64,000 nt of DNA from Demequina gelatinilytica (GCF_000971115.1 NZ_BBLV01000003.1:62001-126000), one strand, 5' to 3'. Shown: positions 1 to 8,050, numbered from the stretch's first letter. Translations and numbers: made by a program. The notes: generated from the letters alone by a model not told the origin.

Positions 1-175
1 GGGTCATCTCCCCGTCACGGCCAGGCCGGAGGGGATGCACCCACCACGTTCGGGCCAACCGGCGAGACGAGGAAGGTGCTGCGCAAGGGGGTTCCCGCAG
101 GGCCTCCCACGCCTGCGCGGGAAGCCCTCGCGTCGGGGGCCGACGCGCATGAGGCGGGGCGACGACGCCTCCCGG

Positions 176-550
176 TCAGCCCGCCGGGTCGATGCGGACG
201 GTGGCCGCCTGCGGGCCCGCGTCCACCATGGGCGGCAGGTAGGGGCTGTCCGCGTACTTGGCGCGCTAGGCGGCGTCGATCGCCTCGTTCAACGACGGGT
301 CCGCCGAGGCGAAGGTCACCTCGACCGTGTGGCCGCCGGCGGTGATCCGGCCGGCGCGCTGCGACATCGCGGACTGGTGCCAGCGTGAGCGCACGCCGTT
401 CCAGGCGCGCACGTACAACGCATCGTCCACCACGACCGACCAGATCCAGGTCGGGGTGCCGTAGGTCACGCCGTCCGCGCGGAACGGCGAGATGTGCAGG
501 TCGTCCGAGCCGGCGATGGCGGCGAGGGCTGCGGGGTCCCATGCGGTCAC
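176..550 (-). pseudogene. DUF2255 family protein, interrupted by an in-frame TAG
   Basis: The frame opens with GTG at 550, behind an AAGGAGA ribosome site, 25 bases after the dehydrogenase stop. It reads 94 codons of a DUF2255-type protein and meets TAG at 266-268. Beyond it the same frame continues without interruption for 29 more codons to TGA at 176-178. That part has a sensible composition (Lys-Tyr-Ala-Asp, later Pro-Tyr-Leu-Pro-Pro and a Val-Arg-Ile-Asp end), typical of the family C-terminus. The intact product would be 124 residues, the usual family length. One substitution, for example TAC to TAG, explains the break. It is either a recent nonsense mutation, a sequencing error, or a readthrough site. 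DUF2255 has no firm function. The gene is last in the CMD-cupin-ADH operon. Confidence 0.75.
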
Positions 551-575
551 GGGGGTCTCCTTCCGAGGGAACGGT

Positions 576-1634
576 TCAGCGGGTCGGGTCGACCATCACC
601 TTGAGCACGGACCGATCGTCCATGGCCTGGTATCCGGCCGGGACGTCGTCGAGACCGATGACGTGGTCGAAGACCTTGCCGGGGTTGATCTCGCCGTTCA
701 GCACCTGCTGGATCGCGTCCTCGAGGTAGGCGCGCACCGGCGCGGGTCCGCCGGCGAGGCGTGCGTTCTTGCCGAACAGCGACATGAAGCCGATGGGCGC
801 GTCCTCGTACTGGGGAACGCCCACGCGGGAGATGATCCCGCCGGGGCGGACCACACCCACCGCCTGCTCGTACGCCGGCATGTGCCCTACGGCCTCGAGC
901 ACGGCGTGCGAGCCGAGCCCACCGGTGAGCTCGAGGACCTTGGCGATGCCCTCCTGGCCACGCTCGGTCACCACCTCGGCGGCACCCCACTCACGGCCCA
1001 GGTCGGTACGCGCCTGGTGGCGGCCCATGAGGATGATCTGGCCCGCACCCATGCGCTTCGCCGCCAGCACCGCGGACAGGCCCACGGCCCCGTCGCCGAT
1101 GACGGTGACGGACTGGCCGGGCTCGATCTCTGCCATGAAGGCCGCGTGATATCCGGTGAGGTAGACGTCGGACAGCGCGAGCAGCGAGGCGAGCAGCTCC
1201 TCCGACGCGGTCTCCGGGTCGATGTCCGGCACCACCACGAGCGAGCCGTCGGCCTGGGGGATCATCGCCCGCTCCGCCTGGAGGGCGCTGCGGTCGCCCG
1301 GGTTGCCGTAGAAGCCGCCGTGCGGGCACGCGGTCTGGAACCCGGCCTCGCAGATCTCGCACGTGTTGTCCGAGTAGGCGAACGGCACGATCACGAAGTC
1401 GCCCACCTTGATGCGGGAGACCTCGGACCCGATCTCCTCGACGACGCCGATGGCCTCGTGGCCCATCGGGTTGCCGCCCGGGATCTCGGGGAGTCCGTGG
1501 TACGGGTGCAGGTCCGATCCGCAGATGCAGACGCGCACGGTGCGGATGATCGCATCGGTGGGCTGCACGATGGTCGGCGCGGGGCGCTCCTCGACGCGGA
1601 CGTCGCCGGCCTTGTACATGACGGTGGCACGCAT
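576..1634 (-). CDS. Zinc-dependent alcohol dehydrogenase (MDR family)
   Basis: This 352-residue medium-chain dehydrogenase would oxidise an alcohol or reduce an aldehyde/ketone with NAD(P). The catalytic-zinc ligands Cys38 (in CGSD) and His59-Glu60 (in MGHE) are present. A shortened structural-zinc cysteine region (CEIC...C) lies near residue 95, and a Rossmann loop (GDGAVGL) near 170. ATG at 1634 is chosen because the alignable N-terminus begins there, with CAGGAG 12 bases upstream. A longer frame extends to 1934 but would overlap the cupin gene. It is the third gene of an operon with CMD and cupin upstream and DUF2255 downstream, facing an XRE/MmyB regulator, a context often seen for small redox/detoxification operons. 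The substrate cannot be told from the sequence. Confidence 0.9.
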   Translation of the reverse strand: MRATVMYKAGDVRVEERPAPTIVQPTDAIIRTVRVCICGSDLHPYHGLPEIPGGNPMGHEAIGVVEEIGSEVSRIKVGDFVIVPFAYSDNTCEICEAGFQTACPHGGFYGNPGDRSALQAERAMIPQADGSLVVVPDIDPETASEELLASLLALSDVYLTGYHAAFMAEIEPGQSVTVIGDGAVGLSAVLAAKRMGAGQIILMGRHQARTDLGREWGAAEVVTERGQEGIAKVLELTGGLGSHAVLEAVGHMPAYEQAVGVVRPGGIISRVGVPQYEDAPIGFMSLFGKNARLAGGPAPVRAYLEDAIQQVLNGEINPGKVFDHVIGLDDVPAGYQAMDDRSVLKVMVDPTR

Positions 1635-1687
1635 GGGGGTGGTGATGCTCCTGATCTGTTCGGGGTGCGGTGGGGTCGAGCGCCTCG

Positions 1688-2083
1688 TCAGCGCCCGAGC
1701 TCCTCGTCGGTGACGTGCTCGCCCCAGACGGTGCTGGTCGCGGGGTCGGTGCCCTCGAGAAGGGCGAGGTGCTCCATGAAGAAGCCAGGCGCCGCGGCGT
1801 GCCAGTGCTCCTCTCCCGGGGGCGTGTAGACGGTCTGGCCGGCCTTGGCCTCGATGATGGTGCCGTCGCGGCTGCCGAACAGCGCGACGCCGTCGGTCAC
1901 GTGGCAGTACTGGCCGTGCGCGTGGGAGTGCCATGCGGTGCGGGCGCCGGGGGCGAAGCGCACCTTGGCGAGGACGGCACGCTGCTCGGGGCCGTGCGGG
2001 ATGGCGATCATGTCGACCCAGACGTCGCCGGCGAACTGCTCCGGCGGGTTCTTCATGGTCGGGATGGTGGGCTCGATGTTCAT
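1688..2083 (-). CDS. Cupin-domain protein
   Basis: This 131-residue single-domain cupin carries a metal-binding motif, HSHAHGQ, near residue 50 and a second motif with PGEEHWH near residue 93, so a bound divalent metal is likely. Proteins of this size near CMD-family genes are usually annotated as cupin-domain proteins of unknown substrate (isomerase, dioxygenase or binding role). The start at 2083 follows the CMD stop by one base (TGACATG) and has AAGGAGG upstream, so translation is probably coupled. Its partners are CMD upstream and zinc ADH downstream. Confidence 0.85.
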   Translation of the reverse strand: MNIEPTIPTMKNPPEQFAGDVWVDMIAIPHGPEQRAVLAKVRFAPGARTAWHSHAHGQYCHVTDGVALFGSRDGTIIEAKAGQTVYTPPGEEHWHAAAPGFFMEHLALLEGTDPATSTVWGEHVTDEELGR

Positions 2084-2084
2084 G

Positions 2085-2411
2085 TCATGCCTCCTTGGCG
2101 AAGAGCTTCTGGGCGAGCGTGAGGGCGGAGACCGCGGGCGGCCAGCCGGCGTAGAAGGCGACGTGGGTGATCGCCTCCTTGATCTCGTCCTCGGTGAGCC
2201 CGTTCGCGAGGCCCATGGGGATATGCGCGTTGAGCTGCTCGATGTTGCCCGCGGTGACGAGGCTCGCGATGGTGACGAGGCTGCGGTCACGGGGGGACAG
2301 CGCCTCCGTGCGCGCCCACACCTTCCCGAAGAGCACCTCGTCGGTGAGCTCGACGAACGTGGGTGCGAAGTCGCCCATCATCCGCTGCATCGGGGTCCGG
2401 TCGTCTGCCAT
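2085..2411 (-). CDS. Carboxymuconolactone decarboxylase (CMD) family protein
   Basis: This 108-residue all-helical protein of the CMD/AhpD-like superfamily contains the conserved segment DRSLVTIA and, about 20 residues on, NAHIPMGLANGLT followed by EAITHVAFYAGWPPA. It lacks the CxxC redox pair of AhpD, so it belongs with the PcaC-like class and need not be a peroxidase. ATG at 2411 has AGGAGG 8 bases upstream. An in-frame start at 2483 would run into the operator and is less likely. It is first in the CMD-cupin-ADH-DUF2255 operon and probably transcribed from a promoter within the palindromic region shared with the divergent regulator. Confidence 0.88.
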   Translation of the reverse strand: MADDRTPMQRMMGDFAPTFVELTDEVLFGKVWARTEALSPRDRSLVTIASLVTAGNIEQLNAHIPMGLANGLTEDEIKEAITHVAFYAGWPPAVSALTLAQKLFAKEA

Positions 2412-2495
2412 GGGTGGTCCTCCTGGTTCTCGTTGGGCGCCGCAAGGTCCGCGCGCCGGGTCCTCTCCAGGAGAACCCCTCACGGGCGTCCGCGG

Positions 2496-2529
2496 GAGGT
2501 TCTGCGAGAGGTACCTCTGCCAGAACCTC
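2496..2529. promoter_or_regulatory. 34-bp palindromic operator between CMD operon and XRE/MmyB regulator
   Basis: Outer arms GAGGTTCTG (2496-2504) and CAGAACCTC (2521-2529) are perfect inverted repeats. Between them, offset by 2 bases each side, sits a second perfect palindrome, AGAGGTACCTCT (2507-2518). A related half-site, GGAGAACCCCTC, lies at 2470-2481. The placement in the only gap between two divergent units makes it the probable binding site of the 2563-3447 regulator. Confidence 0.75.
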
Positions 2530-2562
2530 TCTTGGACGTCCGGCCCCGCCTACCGTGGAGGC

Positions 2563-3447
2563 ATGACCACACGTGACGAGGTACGCGAGTTCCTGGTCAC
2601 CCGGCGCGCCCGGGTGACGCCCGAGATGGTGGGGCTCCCCCCGGGCGGAAGCCGACGCGTGCCGGGACTGCGCCGCGGCGAGGTCGCGATCCTCGCGGGC
2701 GTCAGCGTGGAGTACTACACGAAGCTCGAGCGCGGTGACCTGCGGGGCGTCTCCGACGAGGTGCTCGAGGCGATCGCCTCGGCGCTGCGCATGGACGAGG
2801 CCGAGCGCTCCCACCTCTTCGACCTCGCGCGCACGGCGAACGTCGGCACACGCCCGCGCCGTCGGCCTGCGCCCCGCGCCAGCGTGCGTCCCAGCCTGCT
2901 GCACCTGGTCGATGCGATCACCGAGGGCGCGGCGGTGCTCGGCAACCCGCGTGGCGACATCGTGGCGGCCAACGCTCTCGGGCGGGCGCTCTACGACCCC
3001 GTGTATCGATCGCAACCCGACGCGGTCGGCTACCCGCGCTTCATCTTCCTCGACCCGGCCTCCCGGGCCTTCTACCCCGACTGGGACGAGATCGCCGACT
3101 CCTCCGTCGCGAGCATGCGCACCGTCGCGGGCCGCAACCCGTTCGACAAGTCGATCACGGACCTGGTCGGCGAGCTCTCGACGCGCTCGGAGGAGTTCCG
3201 CACCCGCTGGGCACGGCATGATGTCCGCCTGCACATCGAGGGCATCAAGCGCGTCAACCACCCCGTGGTCGGGGTGCTCGAGCTCGAGTACAACGTGATG
3301 GCGCTCCCTGCGGACGAGGACCTCGGGCTCACGGTCTACACCGCGGCGCCGGATTCGGGCTCCGCCGAGAAGCTGGCCCTGCTCGCGAGCTGGTGGGCGT
3401 CGGAACGGGCCTCGCTCGCCCACGCCGAGACCGTCACCGAGCGCTGA
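2563..3447 (+). CDS. Helix-turn-helix regulator, XRE / MmyB-like family
   Basis: The 294-residue protein has an N-terminal XRE-type HTH at about residues 10-75 (PGLRRGEVAILAGVSVEYYTKLERGD, shortened here to its core RRGEVAILAGVS) and a C-terminal ligand-binding domain of the MmyB type, recognisable by NPRGDIVAANALG near residue 130 and the conserved Arg-rich end. ATG at 2563 lies 6 bases after TACCGT (2551-2556), so the mRNA is probably leaderless. Divergent orientation from the CMD-cupin-ADH operon and the strong palindrome between them suggest that it regulates that operon and itself. MmyB-like regulators commonly sit beside dehydrogenase genes; the ligand is unknown. Confidence 0.88.
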   Translation: MTTRDEVREFLVTRRARVTPEMVGLPPGGSRRVPGLRRGEVAILAGVSVEYYTKLERGDLRGVSDEVLEAIASALRMDEAERSHLFDLARTANVGTRPRRRPAPRASVRPSLLHLVDAITEGAAVLGNPRGDIVAANALGRALYDPVYRSQPDAVGYPRFIFLDPASRAFYPDWDEIADSSVASMRTVAGRNPFDKSITDLVGELSTRSEEFRTRWARHDVRLHIEGIKRVNHPVVGVLELEYNVMALPADEDLGLTVYTAAPDSGSAEKLALLASWWASERASLAHAETVTER

Positions 3448-3453
3448 CGCGCC

Positions 3454-3909
3454 TCACCGCAGGTCCGCATACGCGAGCCTGCGCAGCAGGTCGCCCAGCG
3501 TCAGCTGCTCCTCCTCCGTGAGCGGCGCATGCGTCTCGCGCTGCGCCGCCGCGATGCCGTCGCGTGCCCGCGCGAACATCGCCCGGCCGTCGGGTGTGGC
3601 CACGACGATGCGGGCACGCCTGTCGGACGGATCGAGCCGGCGCTCCACCAGCCCGCGCTCCTCGAGCCCGTCGACCAGCGCGACCACCTGGCTGGGGTCG
3701 AGCCGCAGCCTCTCCGCCAGGTCGCGCTGCGACGGACCGACCTCCGCGGCGAGCGCGAGCACCGAGTAGGAGCGCACCTTCAGGCCGAGGCCGGCGAGCG
3801 CGCTGTTACCGGCCGCCGCCACGAGCGCGCTCGCCCGCGCGAGCAGGAAGCTCGTGTCCGCGTCGAGCGTCGGCGAGACGCGCGCACGCGCATCGTCATC
3901 GGAGGCCAT
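3454..3909 (-). CDS. MarR-family transcriptional regulator
   Basis: This 151-residue winged-helix regulator has recognition-helix segment SQRDLAERLRLDPSQVVALV near residues 59-78 and wing residues DRRARIV near 98-104, as in MarR proteins. ATG at 3909 is the first good start. It is transcribed away from the SDR-amidohydrolase-MaoC-ligase operon, with overlapping palindromes in the gap. The arrangement matches the CouR/PhdR type, where a MarR repressor of a CoA-ligase operon is released by an acyl-CoA intermediate. That ligand is inference from gene context. Confidence 0.9.
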   Translation of the reverse strand: MASDDDARARVSPTLDADTSFLLARASALVAAAGNSALAGLGLKVRSYSVLALAAEVGPSQRDLAERLRLDPSQVVALVDGLEERGLVERRLDPSDRRARIVVATPDGRAMFARARDGIAAAQRETHAPLTEEEQLTLGDLLRRLAYADLR

Positions 3910-3932
3910 GCCGCCATCCTGCCACGAGACAT

Positions 3933-3961
3933 GAGAAATTCAATCATTGACATTCTCAATG
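3933..3961. promoter_or_regulatory. Overlapping palindromes, MarR operator
   Basis: GAGAAATTCAAT (3933-3944) and ATTGACATTCTC (3946-3957) are inverted repeats around C3945 with 10 of 12 positions matching. A second perfect repeat, CATTGA (3945-3950) / TCAATG (3956-3961), overlaps it. TTGA...TCAA is a usual MarR-type core. The AT-rich patch stands out in this GC-rich region and lies between divergent genes, so binding by the 3454-3909 product could control both. Confidence 0.7.
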
Positions 3962-4000
3962 ACCGATGCTGTGCTGAGTCCTGAACAAAGGAGTTCTGCG

Positions 4001-4948
4001 ATGTCCCCACAGCATGCCCCGCTCGCCGGCCGCGCCGCCATCGTCACCGGCTCCGGCCGCGGCCTCGGCCGCGCCTACGCCCTCGAGCTCGCCCGCCAGG
4101 GCGCATCGGTCGTGGTGAACGATGTGGATGACGCCGCCGCTCGCGACGCGGTCGCCGCGATCGAGGGCGCGGGAGGTGCCGCCGTCGCCGTGGTCGCACC
4201 CGTGGGGCCGACCTCCACGGCCGATGCCCTCGTCGCGGCGGCGCTCGACAGCTTCGGGCGCCTCGACATCCTGGTGACCAACGCGGGCGTGCTGCGCGAC
4301 ACCGTGCTGTGGAAGATGTCCGACGACGACTTCGACACGGTGATCTCCGTGCACCTCAGGGGCACGTTCACGTGCGTGCGCGCGGCCGCCACGTACTTCC
4401 GCGAGAACGGCGTGCCGGGACGCATCGTCTGCATCGGCTCCCCTACCGGCCAGCGAGGCAACTTCGGCCAGACCAACTACGCGGCCGCCAAGGCCGGGAT
4501 CGTCGGCATGGTGCGCACGTGGGCGATGGAGCTGGGGCGCGCCGGCGTCTCCGTCAACGCGGTGATCCCGGTCGCCGCGACCGCGATGACCGCGACCGTG
4601 CCGTACTTCGCCGCCGCAGTCGAGGCCGATGCCGCGGGCGAGCCGATGCCGGAGTTCTTCCGTCACGATCTCGGCTTCGGCACGTCCGACGACGTCGCCG
4701 GGCTGGTCGCCTACCTGGCCTCGGACGCCGCCGCCGACATCACGGGACAGGCGCTCGGCATCGGCGGCGACCGGATCCAGGTGTGGTCGCACCCCGAACC
4801 CGTGGCGACCGCGTACCGCGACGGCGGGTGGAGCTTCGAGGCGCTCACCGCCGACGTCCCCGGGCTGCTCGACGGGAACCTCCAGTCGGTGGGCGAGCGC
4901 TTCCCCCCGCTGCCCGAGTCGCTGGTGCGGCCGGCGCCCACCGCCTGA
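4001..4948 (+). CDS. SDR-family oxidoreductase, likely 3-hydroxyacyl-CoA dehydrogenase
   Basis: This 315-residue short-chain dehydrogenase has nucleotide motif TGSGRGLG near residue 17, NAG near residue 96, and catalytic Ser with YxxxK (NYAAAK) near residues 149-168. An extended C-terminus resembles the (3R)-hydroxyacyl-CoA dehydrogenase part of multifunctional beta-oxidation enzymes. ATG at 4001 follows AAAGGAG at 3987-3993, which rules out the longer frame from 3947. First gene of the operon behind the MarR operator; together with the MaoC hydratase and AMP ligase it would form a beta-oxidation-like series in which it oxidises the 3-hydroxyacyl-CoA to the 3-ketoacyl-CoA. Confidence 0.85.
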   Translation: MSPQHAPLAGRAAIVTGSGRGLGRAYALELARQGASVVVNDVDDAAARDAVAAIEGAGGAAVAVVAPVGPTSTADALVAAALDSFGRLDILVTNAGVLRDTVLWKMSDDDFDTVISVHLRGTFTCVRAAATYFRENGVPGRIVCIGSPTGQRGNFGQTNYAAAKAGIVGMVRTWAMELGRAGVSVNAVIPVAATAMTATVPYFAAAVEADAAGEPMPEFFRHDLGFGTSDDVAGLVAYLASDAAADITGQALGIGGDRIQVWSHPEPVATAYRDGGWSFEALTADVPGLLDGNLQSVGERFPPLPESLVRPAPTA

Positions 4949-4956
4949 GCGCCGCG

Positions 4957-5841
4957 ATGACCCGCTACGAGCCAGCGATCGACCTCGATGCGATCGAGGC
5001 GATCGACGTCCACGTCCACATCGAGGTCGACGGTCACGGGCACACGTCCCTGCCGCCCGACCTGGTCGAGGCCGCCTCGCGGTACTTCCGCACCGACGGG
5101 CCACGTCCCGAGCTCGAGGCGATCGCGACGTACTACCGCGAGCGCCGCATGGCCGCCGTGATCTTCACCGTGGACGCCGAGACGCAGCTGGGCCACCCGA
5201 CGCTCGACAGCGCCGTGATCGCGACGCAGGCCGCCGACCACGCGGACGTCCTCATCCCCTTCGGCTCGGTCGACCCGCATCGGCCCGACGCCGTGGACCG
5301 GGTCCGGAGCCTCATCGAGGACCACGGCGTGCGCGGCTTCAAGCTGCACCCGACCGTCCAGGGCTTCGACCCCTCGGACGAGCGCTGGTATCCGCTGTAC
5401 GCGGCGATCGAGGACGCTCGCGTGCCTGCGCTGTTCCACACCGGGCAGACCGGGATCGGGGCCGGCCTTCCCGGGGGTCGCGGGCTGCGGCTCGGGCTCT
5501 CGAACCCGATGCTGCTCGACGGGGTCGCCGCGGACTTCCCCGACCTCGACATCGTGATGGCCCACCCGAGCGTGCCGTGGCAGGACGAGGCCCTCGCGGT
5601 CGCGACTCACAAGCACCGCACCTGGATCGACCTGTCCGGGTGGGGTCCGAAGTACTTCCCCGAGCAGCTGGTGCGCGCCGCCAACTCCTACCTCAAGGAC
5701 CGGATCCTGTTCGGCACGGACTTCCCCCTGCTCACCCCCGACCGCTGGCTCGAGGACATCGGTCAGACGGCGCTCAAGCCCGAGCGCCTGCCCGCGATCC
5801 TCAAGGACAACGCCGCCCGACTGCTGAGGCTCGGCTCGTGA
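4957..5841 (+). CDS. Amidohydrolase family 2 protein (possible retro-Claisen hydrolase)
   Basis: This 294-residue TIM-barrel amidohydrolase has the metal motif HVH in DVHVHIE near residue 18, a conserved Gly-Phe-Lys-Leu-His-Pro segment (GFKLHP) near 130, MAHPSVPW near 204, and GTDFPLL near 253. These are features of amidohydrolase_2 proteins, which include ACMSD-like decarboxylases and the CouO-type enzyme proposed to cleave 3-ketoacyl-CoA. ATG at 4957 starts 9 bases after the SDR stop, so the genes are co-transcribed. In this operon a hydrolytic C-C cleavage yielding an aromatic acid plus acetyl-CoA is the attractive role; a decarboxylase or hydratase remains possible. Confidence 0.8.
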   Translation: MTRYEPAIDLDAIEAIDVHVHIEVDGHGHTSLPPDLVEAASRYFRTDGPRPELEAIATYYRERRMAAVIFTVDAETQLGHPTLDSAVIATQAADHADVLIPFGSVDPHRPDAVDRVRSLIEDHGVRGFKLHPTVQGFDPSDERWYPLYAAIEDARVPALFHTGQTGIGAGLPGGRGLRLGLSNPMLLDGVAADFPDLDIVMAHPSVPWQDEALAVATHKHRTWIDLSGWGPKYFPEQLVRAANSYLKDRILFGTDFPLLTPDRWLEDIGQTALKPERLPAILKDNAARLLRLGS

Positions 5842-5896
5842 CGCCGGCGGCCCGCCGCATCGTCCCCCTCCATCACACCCACGAAAGGCACCGCCC

Positions 5897-6352
5897 ATGA
5901 CCACCACCGTCCTCTACGCCGAGGTCCCTTCGCTTGTGGGCCGCGACCTCGGCTGGTCCGACTGGCTCGAGGTGACGCAGGAGCGCGTCAACGTGTTCGC
6001 CGACGCGGTCGACGACCACCAGTGGATCCACGTCGAGCCGGAGCGGGCGCGAGCAGAGAGCCCGTTCGGCGGCCCGATCGCGCACGGCTTCCTGTCGCTG
6101 TCGCTCACCACCAGGCTCTGGACCGAGCTGCTCGAGGTCGACGGCGTCACCACCAAGGTCAACTATGGGTTGGACAAGGTGCGCTTCATCTCCCCCGTGC
6201 AGGTGGGCGCGCGGGTCCGGATGAACGCCGTGATCGCGGAGGTGGCCGAGATCCCCGGCGGCTACCAGCTCACCGTCGACCAGACCATCGAGATCGAGGG
6301 CGGCACCAAGCCCGCGGTCGCGGCGCGGGGGCTCTATCGCTTCTACGCCTGA
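5897..6352 (+). CDS. MaoC-family dehydratase (enoyl-CoA hydratase)
   Basis: This 151-residue single hot-dog-fold protein has the (R)-hydratase signature: Asp near residue 39 and His near 44 in DDHQWIH, followed by GGPIAHGFLSLSL near 60. Family members hydrate trans-2-enoyl-CoA to 3-hydroxyacyl-CoA. ATG at 5897 follows GAAAGG. It lies between the amidohydrolase and the CoA ligase in the MarR-linked operon. It would supply the hydration step before the SDR oxidation. The product of hydration is probably an aryl 3-hydroxypropionyl-CoA if the cou-like reading is right. Confidence 0.88.
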   Translation: MTTTVLYAEVPSLVGRDLGWSDWLEVTQERVNVFADAVDDHQWIHVEPERARAESPFGGPIAHGFLSLSLTTRLWTELLEVDGVTTKVNYGLDKVRFISPVQVGARVRMNAVIAEVAEIPGGYQLTVDQTIEIEGGTKPAVAARGLYRFYA

Positions 6353-6396
6353 ACGGAACGCACCACCCCACCCCCCACTGCATCAGCGAGGATGAC

Positions 6397-7941
6397 ATGA
6401 AGAACCAGGGGCTCGGCGACTGGATCGCGCGGCGGCGCATCAAGTCCGAAGGCGACACGGCGCTCATCTGGCCGGGCGGCAGCTACACCTACGACGAGTT
6501 CGCGGAGAGGGTGGCGCGGCTCACGCAGGCCCTCGCCGATCGCGGGCTCGCCAAGCGTGACCGGCTCGTGTACTTGGGCAACAACAATCCGGACTTCCTC
6601 ACCACATTCTTCGCGTGCGGTGCGCTGGGCGCAGTCTTCGTGCCGCTCAACACCCGCCTCGCGCCGTGCGAGCTCGAGTACATGATCGAGGACTCGGGCG
6701 CGGTGTTCCTGGTGACGCACGAGTCGGTCCGCTCGCTCGCGCGGGCGGCCGCGTGGTCCAGCGGGATCCGCAAGCGCCTGGTGGTCGACGGGGAGGCCGA
6801 CCTTCCGGCGGTGGAGAGCCTCGACGAGGTGGTCGCGGCGACGGAGCCCTGGACGCTCGACGTCGAGGTCACGCTCGACGACCCGGCGATGATCCTCTAC
6901 ACCTCCGGCACCACCGGACGCCCGAAGGGCGCGGTCCTCACCCACGGCAACCTCACGTGGAACGTCATCAACGCGATCGTCGACTACGACGTCACCCGGG
7001 ACGAGGTCGCGATGATGATGTCGCCCATGTTCCACGTCGCGGCGCTCAGCATGGGCGCGCTGCCCACGCTGCTCAAGGGCGGCGCGGTGGTGCTCCACGA
7101 GCGCTTCGACGGCGGCGACGTGCTGCGCGCGGTCGCCGAGCACGGCATCACCAGCCTCTCGGGCGTCCCGACCACCTTCCAGTTCCTCTCGGAGCACCCC
7201 GACTGGGAGTCGACCGATCTGTCGAGCATCCGCAAGCTCACGTGCGGCGGCTCCGCGATGCCGTCGCGCGTGGTCGAGGCGTACGAGGCGCGCGGGCTCG
7301 CGTTCTCGAGCGGCTACGGGATGACCGAGGCCTCCCCCGGCGCGACGTCGCTGCCGGTGACCAAGACGCGGGACCACGTGGGCACGTCCGGCCTCGCGCA
7401 CTTCTTCACCGACGTGCGCGTCGTCGGCCCCGAAGGCGACGTGCTGCCGCCCGGCGAGGCGGGCGAGATCCAGATCAGCGGCCCGAACGTGATCCGCGAG
7501 TACTGGCGTCGTCCCGAGGCGACCGCAGAGGCGCGCGACGGCGAGTGGCTGCGCACCGGCGACGTCGGCCGGCTCGACGAGGACGGCTACCTCACCGTCA
7601 CCGACCGCCTCAAGGACATGATCATCTCGGGCGGCGAGAACGTGTACCCCGCGGAGATCGAGCAGCTGGTGATGGAGATGCCCGAGGTGCGCTCGGTGGC
7701 CGTCATCGGCGTGCCCGACGAGCGCTGGGGCGAGGTGCCGCTCGCGGTCGTGGCGCTCCACGAGGGCGCCGAGGTCACACCCGAGGACATCCTCGGGCAC
7801 GTGCGCGGCCGGGTCGCGAAGTACAAGCTGCCGCGCGCGGCGATCCTGGTCGACGACCTCCCCCGCACCGCGAGCGGGAAGGTCCGCAAGGTCGAGCTGC
7901 GCGCGCAGTTCCCGGCGCTGCCGGACGACGCGCGGGCATGA
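6397..7941 (+). CDS. Acyl-CoA synthetase / AMP-dependent ligase
   Basis: This 514-residue ANL-superfamily ligase has the P-loop YTSGTTGRPKG near residue 168, the A5 motif GYGMTEASP near 307, the A7 motif TGDVGRLDEDGYL near 388, and PRTASGKVRK with the catalytic C-terminal Lys near 492. Such enzymes activate a carboxylic acid to its CoA thioester through an acyl-adenylate. ATG at 6397 is preceded by GAGGAT; an ATG at 6392 is out of frame. It is last in the SDR-amidohydrolase-MaoC operon and would carry out the first step. A strong hairpin follows at 8004-8033. Whether the substrate is p-coumarate, ferulate or another acid cannot be told. Confidence 0.9.
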   Translation: MKNQGLGDWIARRRIKSEGDTALIWPGGSYTYDEFAERVARLTQALADRGLAKRDRLVYLGNNNPDFLTTFFACGALGAVFVPLNTRLAPCELEYMIEDSGAVFLVTHESVRSLARAAAWSSGIRKRLVVDGEADLPAVESLDEVVAATEPWTLDVEVTLDDPAMILYTSGTTGRPKGAVLTHGNLTWNVINAIVDYDVTRDEVAMMMSPMFHVAALSMGALPTLLKGGAVVLHERFDGGDVLRAVAEHGITSLSGVPTTFQFLSEHPDWESTDLSSIRKLTCGGSAMPSRVVEAYEARGLAFSSGYGMTEASPGATSLPVTKTRDHVGTSGLAHFFTDVRVVGPEGDVLPPGEAGEIQISGPNVIREYWRRPEATAEARDGEWLRTGDVGRLDEDGYLTVTDRLKDMIISGGENVYPAEIEQLVMEMPEVRSVAVIGVPDERWGEVPLAVVALHEGAEVTPEDILGHVRGRVAKYKLPRAAILVDDLPRTASGKVRKVELRAQFPALPDDARA

Positions 7942-8003
7942 CATCGAGTCACGGCGAGCGCGAGGTGGACGCGGGCGCGGAGCCGGCGATGCCGTGACAA
8001 GCG

Positions 8004-8033
8004 GGAGCCCCGGGCCGCGCGGCCCGGGGCTCC
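8004..8033. terminator. Bidirectional hairpin between ligase and fucO
   Basis: The 15-base arm GGAGCCCCGGGCCGC and its exact complement abut at 8018/8019, a perfect GC-rich palindrome in the gap between convergent genes ending at 7941 and 8051. There is no clear U-tract, which is common for actinobacterial terminators. Confidence 0.75.
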
Positions 8034-8050
8034 GGTAGGAAGGCGCCTGC

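Noticed and set aside
1-175. Possible gene or terminator at the left edge, including TTCCCGC/GCGGGAA at about 92-123
   Set aside because: The hairpin has a bulged stem and a long loop, and no frame in this stretch shows coding character. A minus-strand ATG at 7 has no proper ribosome site and too little sequence follows.
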